Origin: an uncultured Clostridia bacterium
GTDB lineage: Bacteria > Bacillota > Clostridia > TANB77 > CAG-508
Length of the DNA stretch: 46,779 nucleotides
Reading direction: 5' to 3'
Assembly: GCA_934141475.1 (NCBI GenBank)
Contig: CAKPCG010000012.1
Span: forward strand, 1-46,779
The notes beneath the pieces were generated by a model. The model was not told where the DNA came from. It made no database searches and saw only the letters and a program-made list of their open reading frames with translations. Positions 1 to 6,964 of this stretch are shown piece after piece. The position numbers and the translations under genes are program-made. The first letter of the stretch is position 1. Each line of letters starts with the position of its first letter.

Positions 1-292
1 CGGTCCTTATCTGTCGCAGGCGGAGGATATTTGAAGGGAGTTGGCCCTAGTACGAGAGGACCAGGCTGAACGAACCGATGGTACACCAGTTGTCTCACCA
101 GAGGCACAGCTGGGAAGCTAAGTTCGGAAGGGATAAACGCTGAAAGCATCTAAGTGTGAAGCCCACCCTAAGATAAGATATGCCATACCGAAAGGTAGTA
201 AGATTCCAGAAAGACTAACTGGTAGATAGGTTGGAAGTGTAAGTGGTGAGAGCCATTAAGCTAACCAATACTAATAAATCGAGGGCTTAACC
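1..292 (+). rRNA. rrl: 23S ribosomal RNA, 3' end (partial)
   Basis: The first bases carry the highly conserved 3' part of 23S rRNA, including the sarcin/ricin loop core AGTACGAGAGGACC at about 48-61 and the terminal domain VI helices. The gene begins outside the window. The mature 3' end is placed near the GGGCTTAACC block at about 283-292; the exact processing site cannot be seen. A spacer of about 100 bases without a tRNA leads to the 5S gene. Confidence 0.96.
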
Positions 293-395
293 ACAAGGTT
301 AAAAAAATAACGAAGGTCTTTAACTAGATTGGAAAAGCCTAAAACAAATTCATCTATGTATTTTTGAGTGTGCTAAAAATTGCATACAATAATTT

Positions 396-511
396 TCTAG
401 TGATGATTACATTGAGGAAATACCTGTTCCCATCCCGAACACAGAAGTCAAGCTCAAATGTGCCGAAAATACTTACGGGTTACCCTGTTGGAAAGATAGG
501 TTGTCGCTAGA
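396..511 (+). rRNA. rrf: 5S ribosomal RNA
   Basis: This has the 5S core (CCCATCCCGAACACAGAAGTC at about 429-449, then a GTGCCGAAAATACTT loop E/helix IV region). The ends TCTAGTGATGA and TCGCTAGA pair as helix I. It follows 23S by about 100 bases and is followed at once by a T run, so it is the last gene of the rRNA operon. The boundaries are set by helix I pairing and may be off by 1-3 bases. Confidence 0.94.
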
Positions 512-533
512 TTTTTTTTTGTTTAAAAGGTAG

Positions 534-568
534 AAATCAGACAAAAAGTTTGATTTGTGCTTTTTTTT
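534..568 (+). terminator. Intrinsic terminator of the rRNA operon
   Basis: AAATCAGA (534-541) pairs with TTTGATTT (549-556) around a 7-base loop, followed by eight Ts at 561-568. A T run directly after 5S (512-520) may be an additional end. Confidence 0.75.
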
Positions 569-639
569 CGTAATAATTAAGATGAATAAAGATATAAAAA
601 ATATAAATAATAAAAAAAATATAAAAAGAGGTGTAAATA

Positions 640-1218
640 ATGTCAAAAACAACTTGGAAACCAGGTACTTTTATTTATCCAATTCCTGCTGTAATGGTAT
701 CTTGTGGTACTATGGAAAAAGCAAATATCATAACAGTTGCATGGACTGGAATAATAAACACAAATCCTGCAATGGTATATATATCTGTAAGACCTGAAAG
801 ATATTCTTACAATATAATAAAAGAGCAAGGAGAATTTGTAATAAATCTTACTAACAAAGATTTAGCCAAAAAAACAGACTGGTGTGGATGTAGATCTGGA
901 AGAAAATACGATAAATTTAAAGAAATGAATTTGCATAAAGAAAAAGCGAATTTTGTAAATGCTCCAATGATTGAAGAAAGCCCTGTATCAATAGAATGTA
1001 AAGTAAGAGAGATAAAAGAACTTGGAAGTCATAGTATGTTTATAGCAGATGTATTGGCAATAAATGCTGATGATAAATATATAGACGAAAAAGGAGCTTT
1101 TGACATTAGTAAATGTAATCTAATATCATATGCTAATGGAGGATACTACACACAAGGCAAAAAAATAGGAAAATTTGGATATTCCGTACAAAAGAAAAAA
1201 GGCAAAAGAAGTAAATAG
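640..1218 (+). CDS. Flavin reductase family protein (flavoredoxin-like)
   Basis: 192 residues, matching the usual size of the FMN-binding flavin reductase-like (flavoredoxin) family. The N-terminal pattern PGTFIYPIPAVMVSCGT, the segment NIITVAWTGI and the later VRPERYSYNII, GEFVINLT and DWCGCRSGRKYDKF are typical of the split-barrel FMN-binding fold. Members bind FMN and use reduced flavin or NAD(P)H in small redox reactions; the substrate cannot be deduced. The Cys pair in WCGCRSG is a family feature. The start is ATG at 640 with AGAGGTG about 7 bases upstream; an overlapping reading frame starting at 555 lacks a ribosome site and is rejected. It is a single gene between the rRNA terminator and the rpmG promoter. 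Confidence 0.85.
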   Translation: MSKTTWKPGTFIYPIPAVMVSCGTMEKANIITVAWTGIINTNPAMVYISVRPERYSYNIIKEQGEFVINLTNKDLAKKTDWCGCRSGRKYDKFKEMNLHKEKANFVNAPMIEESPVSIECKVREIKELGSHSMFIADVLAINADDKYIDEKGAFDISKCNLISYANGGYYTQGKKIGKFGYSVQKKKGKRSK

Positions 1219-1355
1219 TCACTATTTAGCCATAAAAGAAAAATAACGATGTCTTAAAATTAAAAATTATTGGTCAACTGAAAAAGTAAATTTTATTTAG
1301 AAAAGCAAAAGAAAGTTACTAATTAAAATTATTTCCTAAAAATGTAAAAAAATGG

Positions 1356-1384
1356 TTGACATATTATTACTAAAGTGATAGAAT
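1356..1384 (+). promoter_or_regulatory. Sigma-A-type promoter of the rpmG-secE-nusG operon
   Basis: TTGACA at 1356-1361, 17-bp spacer, TAGAAT at 1379-1384. It lies about 80 bases before rpmG in an otherwise gene-free stretch (1219-1462) and probably drives rpmG through rplA. Confidence 0.75.
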
Positions 1385-1462
1385 ATTTAGGCATATGTAA
1401 CTTAGATATATATGTTCACATCGTTTAAATAAAAAAGGTAAATTAATTCGGAGGTGTATAAA

Positions 1463-1627
1463 ATGGCAGCAAAAGGACCAAGAGAAAATATTATACTAGA
1501 ATGCACAGAATGCAAAAATAGAAATTACATGACTTCAAAAAATAAAAGAAACAATACAGATAGACTTGAATTAGTTAAATATTGTAAATTCTGCAAAAAA
1601 CGTACAACACATAAAGAAACAAAATAA
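1463..1627 (+). CDS. rpmG: 50S ribosomal protein L33
   Basis: A 54-residue protein with the L33 pattern: N-terminal AKGPRENIILECTECKNRNY, internal TSKNKRNNTDRLELVKYC and C-terminal KFCKKRTTHKETK. The four cysteines C14, C17, C41 and C44 form two CxxC pairs, so this is the zinc-binding (C+) version. It is a structural component of the large ribosomal subunit. ATG at 1463 follows GGAGGTG by 6 bases. It is first in the operon with secE and nusG, the classical rpmG-secE-nusG order. Confidence 0.96.
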   Translation: MAAKGPRENIILECTECKNRNYMTSKNKRNNTDRLELVKYCKFCKKRTTHKETK

Positions 1628-1653
1628 TAAAGCTATTTTAAGGAGGATATAAA

Positions 1654-2109
1654 ATGGCTAAAAAAGAAAAAAAAGAAGCAAAGCAAAAAAGTAGCTATTT
1701 TAAAGAAATGAAAGCAGAGCTTAAAAAAGTTGTTTGGCCAACACCAAAAGAACTTGCAAATAATACTATTGCCGTAATCGCATTTGTTTTAATATTTGCA
1801 GTATGTGTTTTTGTTCTTGATTTCTGTTTTGATAACTTAAACAAACATGGAATATCAAAATTACAAGAAAAGGTACAATCTTCATTCCAAGCAACAAACA
1901 ATTCTGAAGATGAAAGTTCAGAAGGAGATGCAAATAATGAAGAAAATAATAGTGAAGAACAAAATAATAATGGTGAAAACAGCAGTGTAGAAAATTCTGA
2001 AAGTTCAAATACTTCAGAGGAAAATGCCAAACAAAACTTAGAAAACATTGAAACACAAAGCAATCAAACAGAAGAATCAACAGAAAATAATTCTGAAGCA
2101 AATCAATAA
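1654..2109 (+). CDS. secE: Preprotein translocase subunit SecE with a long acidic tail
   Basis: Essential small subunit of the SecYEG protein-export channel, which clamps the SecY halves. Residues 14-36 form the conserved amphipathic helix with the KKVVWPTPKEL motif, and about 37-59 form one membrane segment. SecE in Gram-positives is usually about 60-75 residues, but this one continues to 151. From about residue 80 the tail consists almost only of N, E, S, Q, T, D and A. By normal SecE topology (N terminus inside, one membrane pass) the tail would sit outside the membrane. The position between rpmG and nusG and the core motifs make the identity firm; the tail has no recognised function. An AAGGAGG site precedes ATG 1654. 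Confidence 0.93.
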   Translation: MAKKEKKEAKQKSSYFKEMKAELKKVVWPTPKELANNTIAVIAFVLIFAVCVFVLDFCFDNLNKHGISKLQEKVQSSFQATNNSEDESSEGDANNEENNSEEQNNNGENSSVENSESSNTSEENAKQNLENIETQSNQTEESTENNSEANQ

Positions 2110-2129
2110 AAATAAGGGAGGCTAAACTA

Positions 2130-2666
2130 ATGTCTCAAAAAGATTATGATATGGTTCCAAGATGGTATGTAGTTCATACATATTCAGGTTATGAAAATAA
2201 AGTAAAAACAGACCTTGAAAAGACAGTAAAAAATAGAGAACTTGAAGACTTCTTTTTTGATATAATAGTTCCAATGGAAGAACAAATAGAAATAAAAGAT
2301 GGTCAGAAAAAAACAAATCTAAAAAAAGTTTTTCCAGGTTATGTTTTAATAAAAATGATTGTAACAGAAGAATCATGGTATATAGTTAGAAACACAAGAG
2401 GTGTTACAGGTTTTGTTGGTTCAGGAACAGATCCAATTCCACTTTCAGATGAAGAAATTAGAAAAATGGGATTTGATAATGTGCCAATAAATGTAGATTA
2501 TAATGTAGATGATAATGTAAAAATTCTTGGAGGTCCATTAGATGGATATACAGGAATTGTAAAAGAAATTAAAAAAGATAAGAACAAAGTAATTGTTTTA
2601 GTATCTATGTTTGGTAGAGAAACACCAGTAGAACTAGAATTTTCACAAGTTCAAAAACTAGATTAA
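2130..2666 (+). CDS. nusG: Transcription termination/antitermination protein NusG
   Basis: 178 residues, normal length. The N-terminal NGN domain (about 9-115) starts with RWYVVHTYSGYENKVK and contains VFPGYVLIKM and TRGVTGFVG, the RNA-polymerase-clamp contact surface. The C-terminal KOW domain (about 125-178) includes GPLDGYTGIVKEI. NusG binds RNA polymerase, influences pausing and couples transcription to translation or termination. It lies 20 bases after secE with a GGGAGG ribosome site, in the standard secE-nusG-rplK-rplA order. Confidence 0.97.
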   Translation: MSQKDYDMVPRWYVVHTYSGYENKVKTDLEKTVKNRELEDFFFDIIVPMEEQIEIKDGQKKTNLKKVFPGYVLIKMIVTEESWYIVRNTRGVTGFVGSGTDPIPLSDEEIRKMGFDNVPINVDYNVDDNVKILGGPLDGYTGIVKEIKKDKNKVIVLVSMFGRETPVELEFSQVQKLD

Positions 2667-2686
2667 TTAAGGAGGTGCCATAAAAA

Positions 2687-3115
2687 ATGGCAGAAAAAGA
2701 AGTAGTTAAACAAATTAAATTACAAATTGAAGCAGGAAAAGCAACTCCAGCTCCACCAGTAGGACCAGCATTGGGTTCAAGTGGTGTTAATATAATGCAA
2801 TTCGTAAAAGAATTTAATGATAGAACAGCTAGTCAAGCAGGTTTAATAATACCAGTTGTTATTTCAGTTTACAAAGATAAATCTTTTGACTTTATAACAA
2901 AAGTTCCACCTGTAGCTGTTTTAATTAGAAAAACATTAGGTATTCAAAAAGGTTCAGGAAAACCAAATAAAGAAAAAGTAGCTAAAATAACTAAAGAACA
3001 AGTAAAAGCTATAGCTGAACAAAAAATGCCTGATTTAAATGCAGCATCATTAGAAGCTGCAATGAGCATGGTAGCTGGTACTGCACGTTCAATGGGTGTA
3101 GTAGTAGTTGACTAA
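2687..3115 (+). CDS. rplK: 50S ribosomal protein L11
   Basis: 142 residues, normal for L11. The N-terminal domain contains the P-rich ATPAPPVGPALGSSGVNIMQF signature, where thiopeptides and stringent-response factors act. The C-terminal RNA-binding domain ends AAMSMVAGTARSMGVVVVD. L11 forms the base of the ribosomal stalk at the GTPase-associated centre. It is 20 bases downstream of nusG with an AAGGAGGTG site and is cotranscribed with rplA. Confidence 0.97.
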   Translation: MAEKEVVKQIKLQIEAGKATPAPPVGPALGSSGVNIMQFVKEFNDRTASQAGLIIPVVISVYKDKSFDFITKVPPVAVLIRKTLGIQKGSGKPNKEKVAKITKEQVKAIAEQKMPDLNAASLEAAMSMVAGTARSMGVVVVD

Positions 3116-3155
3116 TAATATTATTACGATATAAATAGCAATTTATATAAATTTA

Positions 3156-3190
3156 TTGGGAGAGCAAAAGCTCGATAATACCAAAGGAGG
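3156..3190 (+). promoter_or_regulatory. Candidate L1-binding mRNA leader before rplA
   Basis: TTGG (3156-3159) pairs with CCAA (3181-3184), and GAGC (3162-3165) pairs with GCTC (3170-3173) around AAAA. This leaves an asymmetric internal loop (GA opposite GATAATA). A helix-asymmetric loop-helix of this type is the general form of the mRNA target by which L1 represses its own operon. It ends against the SD AGGAGG (3185-3190), so binding would hinder initiation. This is inferred from shape, not from a covariance-model hit. Confidence 0.42.
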
Positions 3191-3198
3191 ATTAAAAA

Positions 3199-3870
3199 AT
3201 GAGTAAAAGATATCAAGAAAGCAGTAAATTAATTGAAGCAAATAAAAAATATCCAATTAATGAAGCTTTAGAAATTATCGAAAAAATGCCAAAAGCAAAA
3301 TTTGACGAAACAGTTGAATTACATGTTAAATTGGGAGTAGATTCTAAACATGCTGATCAACAAGTTAGAGGAACTGTTGTATTACCAAATGGTACAGGAA
3401 AAACTTTAAAAGTATTAGTATTTGCTAAAGGACCAAAAGCTGATGAAGCTACAAAAGCTGGAGCAGACTATGTTGGTGCTGAAGAATTAATACCAAAAAT
3501 ACAAAATGATAACTGGTTTGACTATGATGTTGTTGTTGCAACACCAGACATGATGGGTGTAGTAGGTAGACTAGGTAAAGTATTAGGACCAAAAGGATTA
3601 ATGCCAAATCCAAAATCTGGAACAGTTACAATGGATGTAACAAAAGCAATTGCTGATATTAAATCAGGTAAAGTGGAATATAGATTAGATAAAACTAATA
3701 TTATTCACTTAGGATTTGGAAAAGTTTCATTTGGAGCTGAAAAATTACAAGAAAACTATCAAACAATTATGGATGCCATAATAAAAGCAAAACCAGCAGC
3801 AGCTAAAGGACAATACATAAAAAGCATTTCAGTAACAACAACAATGGGACCTGGAATTTCAGTAGAATAA
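3199..3870 (+). CDS. rplA: 50S ribosomal protein L1
   Basis: 223 residues, close to the usual 225-235. Typical blocks are DETVELHVKLGVDSKHADQQ, RGTVVLPNGTGK, ATPDMMGVVGRLGKVLGPKGLMPNPKSGTV and the C-terminal KSISVTTTMGPGI. L1 binds helix 76-78 of 23S rRNA, forms the mobile L1 stalk that handles E-site tRNA, and is a translational repressor of the L11-L1 operon in other bacteria. It is preceded by AGGAGG at 3185. It is the last gene before the separately controlled rplJL unit. Confidence 0.97.
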   Translation: MSKRYQESSKLIEANKKYPINEALEIIEKMPKAKFDETVELHVKLGVDSKHADQQVRGTVVLPNGTGKTLKVLVFAKGPKADEATKAGADYVGAEELIPKIQNDNWFDYDVVVATPDMMGVVGRLGKVLGPKGLMPNPKSGTVTMDVTKAIADIKSGKVEYRLDKTNIIHLGFGKVSFGAEKLQENYQTIMDAIIKAKPAAAKGQYIKSISVTTTMGPGISVE

Positions 3871-3883
3871 TATAAATAAAATA

Positions 3884-3979
3884 AGCCAAAGACAGTAGGC
3901 AAAAGTAAGTCCTACCGAGGCATATATAGAGAAAAACTCGTTATATGTCTCGAAGTGTAGGCTATAACGAGTTTTTTTA
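3884..3979 (+). promoter_or_regulatory. L10 leader attenuator of rplJ-rplL
   Basis: AGCCAAAGACAGTAGGC followed by CCTACCGAGG is the conserved L10-leader pattern, with a GTAGG/CCTAC helix and flanking kink-turn-type bases. Two downstream pairings exclude each other. An antiterminator joins 3917-3926 (GAGGCATATA) to 3942-3951 (TATATGTCTC, one G-U). A terminator joins 3933-3945 to 3963-3975, followed by a T run. In Bacillus subtilis the L10(L12)4 complex binds such a leader and promotes termination, giving feedback control; the same logic is inferred here. Confidence 0.85.
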
Positions 3980-4042
3980 ATAATTAGTAAAAGTTTTTAA
4001 ATTATATAAAACTTAAAAAATTTCAGGAGGTGAAAAAAACAA

Positions 4043-4543
4043 ATGGCAAGTGAAAAAAATATCAACTTAAAGAAAGAAGAAGTATCAAAATTAGCAGAAC
4101 AAATGAAAGATGCTAAATTAATACTTTTAGTAGATTACAGAGGAATTAACGTTGCTGATGTTACAAATTTAAGAACAGAAATTAGAAACATCGGTGCTGA
4201 ATACAAAGTTATAAAAAATAATATCACAAGAAGAGCATTAGCTGAATGTGGTGTTGAAAGTTTAGATAAAGAATTAGAAGGACCTACAGCAGTAATAATG
4301 ACAAATGGAGATTATTTAGAGCCAACAAAGGCAATATATAACTTTACAAAGAAAAATGATTTCTACAAAATTAAAGGTGGAGTTATTGAAGGAAAAGTAA
4401 TGACTGCTGATGAAATAATCACATTAGCAAAATTACCATCAAGAGAAGAATTACTATCTATGCTTGCTGGTGGATTACTTGCAAATATTTCAAAACTTGC
4501 AATTGCTCTTGACCAAGTTAGAATTCAAAAAGAAGAAGCTTAA
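4043..4543 (+). CDS. rplJ: 50S ribosomal protein L10
   Basis: 166 residues, normal. The N-terminal rRNA-binding part contains KDAKLILLVDYRGINVADVTNLR and YKVIKNNITRRAL. The middle has KELEGPTAVIMTNGDYLEPTKAI. The C-terminal helix ends ISKLAIALDQVRIQKEEA and is where L7/L12 dimers attach. With L12 it forms the stalk that recruits translation GTPases. An AGGAGGTG site lies about 10 bases before ATG 4043. Expression is predicted to depend on the attenuator directly upstream. Confidence 0.97.
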   Translation: MASEKNINLKKEEVSKLAEQMKDAKLILLVDYRGINVADVTNLRTEIRNIGAEYKVIKNNITRRALAECGVESLDKELEGPTAVIMTNGDYLEPTKAIYNFTKKNDFYKIKGGVIEGKVMTADEIITLAKLPSREELLSMLAGGLLANISKLAIALDQVRIQKEEA

Positions 4544-4602
4544 TTAAAAGGCTTTAAAAAATAAAAATAAAAATTAAAATTTAAATTATGGAGGATTGAA
4601 AA

Positions 4603-4965
4603 ATGAATAAAGAAGAAATGATTGAAGAAATCAAAAAAATGACAGTTGTAGAATTATCAGAATTAGTAAAAGCTATAGAAGAAGAATTTGGAGTATCTGC
4701 AGTTGCAGCAGCTGCACCTGCTGCAGGAGCTGCTGGAGCAGCTGCTGAAGAAAAAACATCATTCAATGTTGTTTTAGCATCAGCTGGAGATCAAAAAATT
4801 AAAGTTATAAAAGTAGTTAGAGATGCTACAGGATTAGGATTAAAAGAAGCTAAAGAATTAGTTGATGGAGCTCCTAAAGTAGTAAAAGAAAATGTTAGCA
4901 AAGATGAAGCTGAAGAATTAAAAGCTAAATTCACAGAAGTTGGAGCTACAATCGAATTACAATAA
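4603..4965 (+). CDS. rplL: 50S ribosomal protein L7/L12
   Basis: 120 residues. The N-terminal dimerisation helices (MIEEIKKMTVVELSELVKAI) are joined by an Ala/Gly/Pro hinge at about 34-50 to the globular C-terminal domain (from EKTSFNVVLASAG), with the factor-binding helix ATGLGLKEAKELVDGAPK. It recruits EF-Tu, EF-G and IF2 to the ribosome. GGAGG lies about 9 bases before ATG. A terminator follows directly, whereas rpoB normally comes next in Firmicutes. Confidence 0.97.
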   Translation: MNKEEMIEEIKKMTVVELSELVKAIEEEFGVSAVAAAAPAAGAAGAAAEEKTSFNVVLASAGDQKIKVIKVVRDATGLGLKEAKELVDGAPKVVKENVSKDEAEELKAKFTEVGATIELQ

Positions 4966-4976
4966 TAAAAAATAAA

Positions 4977-5020
4977 AAGGTTATATAAAGCTAAATTAAG
5001 GCATTATGTAGCCTTTTTTT
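4977..5020 (+). terminator. Intrinsic terminator after rplL
   Basis: AAGGTTATATAA (4977-4988) pairs with TTATGTAGCCTT (5004-5015) with two G-U pairs, followed by more Ts to 5020. It closes the rplJL unit. Confidence 0.75.
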
Positions 5021-5030
5021 CTTATAAGGC

Positions 5031-5059
5031 TTGCAAAAAGTTACATAATGTGGTAAAAT
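5031..5059 (+). promoter_or_regulatory. Promoter of the orphan gene at 5108
   Basis: TTGCAA (5031-5036), 17-bp spacer, TAAAAT (5054-5059), about 50 bases before the start codon and just after the rplL terminator. Confidence 0.6.
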
Positions 5060-5107
5060 ATAGGGTAGTCACAAATAAACAAAAGCAGAAAAAACGGAGG
5101 TAGAAAA

Positions 5108-5602
5108 ATGATGTCGTATTCTAATTACTTTAAAGAAGAAGGAATTGTAAGAAAGATTTATATCAAACAAAATAATTCCGTAAAAGTAACAGAAAAAGAC
5201 CGGGATTCTGAGGACAATGCTGTAAGCAGAACCGTTGGTGGTGGCAAGTACCAGTTAATTACAAGACTGGAACTGGAGGATCACATGGCACAGTGTGTTG
5301 ACAACAAAGGTGGAAAGGTTGACTGGTATAATCTTGATTTGTGTAAAAAGGTTATTTCAGTTGGAAACGAGGATGACCTTGAAGTCAATGTGGTAGCAGG
5401 AAAGCTTTACTTCAAGGTAACCGAAGCTGATACTGGTTGCCAGACAATTTATGATGCTGCGGGATTAACGGTTGCTACCGAAAAGAACAACAGTAAAATT
5501 ATTAATGTTGTTTTTGCTGGTTCTGGAGCTTGCATTCAGAAACAGGACAAAAAAACAGGCTATAAGTCTCTTTATAACTTTGAAGGTTATTTAGTGGGTT
5601 AA
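5108..5602 (+). CDS. Hypothetical protein, related to the protein at 5794
   Basis: 164 residues of unknown function; no signal peptide or membrane segment. Base composition is clearly less AT-rich than the neighbours, with codons such as CTG, GTG, ACC and GCG, plus one CGG at 5201 (codon 32), which no conserved gene here uses. The second half holds two similar units, QTIYDAAGLTVATEK (about 112-126) and YKSLYNFEGYLVG (152-164), of the form xxxIYxxxGxxVA. The first resembles QKIYNTNGKLIATDK in the protein encoded at 5794, so the two are probably distant paralogues. GGAGG lies 7 bases before ATG 5108 (ATG 5111 is also possible). It is a single gene between its own promoter and a GC-rich terminator. 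Acquisition by transfer is likely. Confidence 0.7.
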   Translation: MMSYSNYFKEEGIVRKIYIKQNNSVKVTEKDRDSEDNAVSRTVGGGKYQLITRLELEDHMAQCVDNKGGKVDWYNLDLCKKVISVGNEDDLEVNVVAGKLYFKVTEADTGCQTIYDAAGLTVATEKNNSKIINVVFAGSGACIQKQDKKTGYKSLYNFEGYLVG

Positions 5603-5642
5603 TACCTTTACTTATGAAAGCCGTTGTTTAAAATCTCCAAAA

Positions 5643-5675
5643 GCCGGAATGCGAATATGCATTCCGGCGTTTTTT
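5643..5675 (+). terminator. GC-rich intrinsic terminator
   Basis: GCCGGAATGC (5643-5652) and GCATTCCGGC (5659-5668) form a perfect 10-bp stem with a 6-base loop, followed by a T run (5670-5675). It is much more GC-rich than the other terminators here, matching the foreign look of the gene it ends. Confidence 0.9.
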
Positions 5676-5719
5676 ACTATTTTACAAAAAAATAATCAAT
5701 AAAAAAATCCTCCCACATA

Positions 5720-5747
5720 TTGAAAAAATAACAAAATATGGTATAAT
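5720..5747 (+). promoter_or_regulatory. Promoter of the orphan gene at 5794
   Basis: TTGAAA (5720-5725), 16-bp spacer, TATAAT (5742-5747), about 46 bases before the start codon. Confidence 0.65.
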
Positions 5748-5793
5748 ACAAAGGTACCTAAAAATTTAGTTTCAGAAAAATGGAGGACAAAAA

Positions 5794-6297
5794 ATGGAGG
5801 TAACAAATGAAATCCGAGTAAGTGATGAAGAAATTCGTCGGATAAAAATATCTACCGACGATAACAAGGTAAAGATTGTAACTATAGTAAAAAGCAATCA
5901 AGAAATGCACTCGGAATCTGAAGATATAACACAAGGCAAGAATACAAGCGAGGTTACAACAACCGAACAGAAATATAAGACTTTAGATGTATTTTTTGTT
6001 GGTCCTATATGGATCTGTGAGGCTTTGGGCAAAACACGTAATATCTATTCTATTCAAGATGCTATTAAAATATGTTCAGAAGGATTGAGTGCAGATGTTG
6101 AATATATATCAATAGAGGAAAAAGTATTCATTAAAATTAGTACGAAAAGGATGCAAAAGATTTACAATACAAATGGAAAATTAATTGCAACTGATAAGAA
6201 ATACGAGCTTGGGTTGGTACAAAATGAAAAACAACAGGTATTCCTTCATAGACTCGACAAAACAAGTGGCAAGATTGTAAGTAAAGAAAAAATCTAA
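5794..6297 (+). CDS. Hypothetical protein, related to the protein at 5108
   Basis: 167 residues, soluble, unknown function. Residues about 94-160 align with about 82-150 of the upstream orphan: the block QKIYNTNGKLIATDKK and the later HRLDKTSGK match QTIYDAAGLTVATEKN and QKQDKKTGY in order. The N-terminal halves are not obviously alike; here it is charged and Ser/Thr-rich. A CGG codon occurs at 5839 (codon 16); a +1 shift there would meet TAA at once, so this protein needs CGG to be read in frame. GGAGG precedes ATG 5794. It has its own promoter and terminator. The name is left open because no known family is recognised. Confidence 0.7.
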   Translation: MEVTNEIRVSDEEIRRIKISTDDNKVKIVTIVKSNQEMHSESEDITQGKNTSEVTTTEQKYKTLDVFFVGPIWICEALGKTRNIYSIQDAIKICSEGLSADVEYISIEEKVFIKISTKRMQKIYNTNGKLIATDKKYELGLVQNEKQQVFLHRLDKTSGKIVSKEKI

Positions 6298-6322
6298 TAA
6301 AGTCACTTAAAATTAAAAAAAG

Positions 6323-6357
6323 GAGTAAAAAACTTTAATTGTTTTTTACTCTTTTTT
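6323..6357 (+). terminator. Intrinsic terminator
   Basis: GAGTAAAAAAC (6323-6333) pairs perfectly with GTTTTTTACTC (6341-6351), then six Ts. The following stretch up to 6506 is AT-rich with no gene seen. Confidence 0.85.
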
Positions 6358-6506
6358 AGATAATAAAAATCCTTTTGCGAGATATTATTATTATCTAGAA
6401 AAAGTTGATTTACAAAAAATCATTTTTAAAAACATTCAAAATTACAAATCACAAATAAAAAAACAAATTAAAGCAAATTAAAAATTACAATATTTTCCAA
6501 AAAATA

Positions 6507-6535
6507 TTGATTTTTTTCTTAAAATATGATAAAGT
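6507..6535 (+). promoter_or_regulatory. Promoter of the 6566-mfd operon
   Basis: TTGATT (6507-6512), 17-bp spacer, TAAAGT (6530-6535), about 30 bases before the first start codon. Confidence 0.6.
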
Positions 6536-6565
6536 ATAGGAAAATAAAAAACAAGGAGTTCTTAT

Positions 6566-6964
6566 ATGCAAGGAAATCAAAATCAAGAAGATGATGAAAA
6601 AATAATAGATATAAAAGGAACATTAGCAGATTTTTTAGATGAAGAAAAACCAGAGCTATCTCAAGAAGAAGCAATAAAAAGATATAAAAAAAATGATACA
6701 ATAGATTATAAAAGCAAAAAAAAGAAAGAATCTGATGATGATGAAAATGAAGATGATGAACATTTAAAAAGATTAAAAAGAGAACTACTTGAGTCTCTAA
6801 AAAGAGTAGATATAATAGAAAAAAAGATATTTGAAGAAAAAGACAAAGAAACAATGAAAAATATAAAAGTAAAATCTAAAGAACAAAAAGCAAAGGAAAA
6901 AGAACAAGTAATTGAACAAATGAGGCAAAAAATTCAAAAAGAAGAAAGAAGTAGAGAAGAATGA
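6566..6964 (+). CDS. Highly charged coiled-coil protein, translationally coupled to mfd
   Basis: 132 residues, no recognised family. Nearly half the residues are K, E or D. An acidic patch (SDDDENEDDEH, about 56-66) is followed by a long predicted helix or coiled coil with many E/K pairs (about 67-132). No membrane segment. AAGGAG lies about 7 bases before ATG 6566. The stop codon overlaps the mfd start as ATGA (6961-6964), so translation of the two is probably coupled and the protein may work with Mfd. In many Firmicutes the gene before mfd is pth; this protein shows no similarity to peptidyl-tRNA hydrolase. Confidence 0.7.
   Translation: MQGNQNQEDDEKIIDIKGTLADFLDEEKPELSQEEAIKRYKKNDTIDYKSKKKKESDDDENEDDEHLKRLKRELLESLKRVDIIEKKIFEEKDKETMKNIKVKSKEQKAKEKEQVIEQMRQKIQKEERSREE

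Noticed and set aside
293..395. tRNA gene between 23S and 5S or after 5S
   Set aside because: No T-loop GGTTC..TCC pattern or acceptor pairing was found.
555..797. ORF starting at 555 overlapping the flavin reductase
   Set aside because: It starts within the rRNA terminator tail, lacks an SD and is out of frame with a recognised protein.
1695..2101. Antisense frames over secE, nusG and other genes
   Set aside because: They mirror the codon bias of the real genes, are Leu/Phe-rich shadows and have no ribosome sites.
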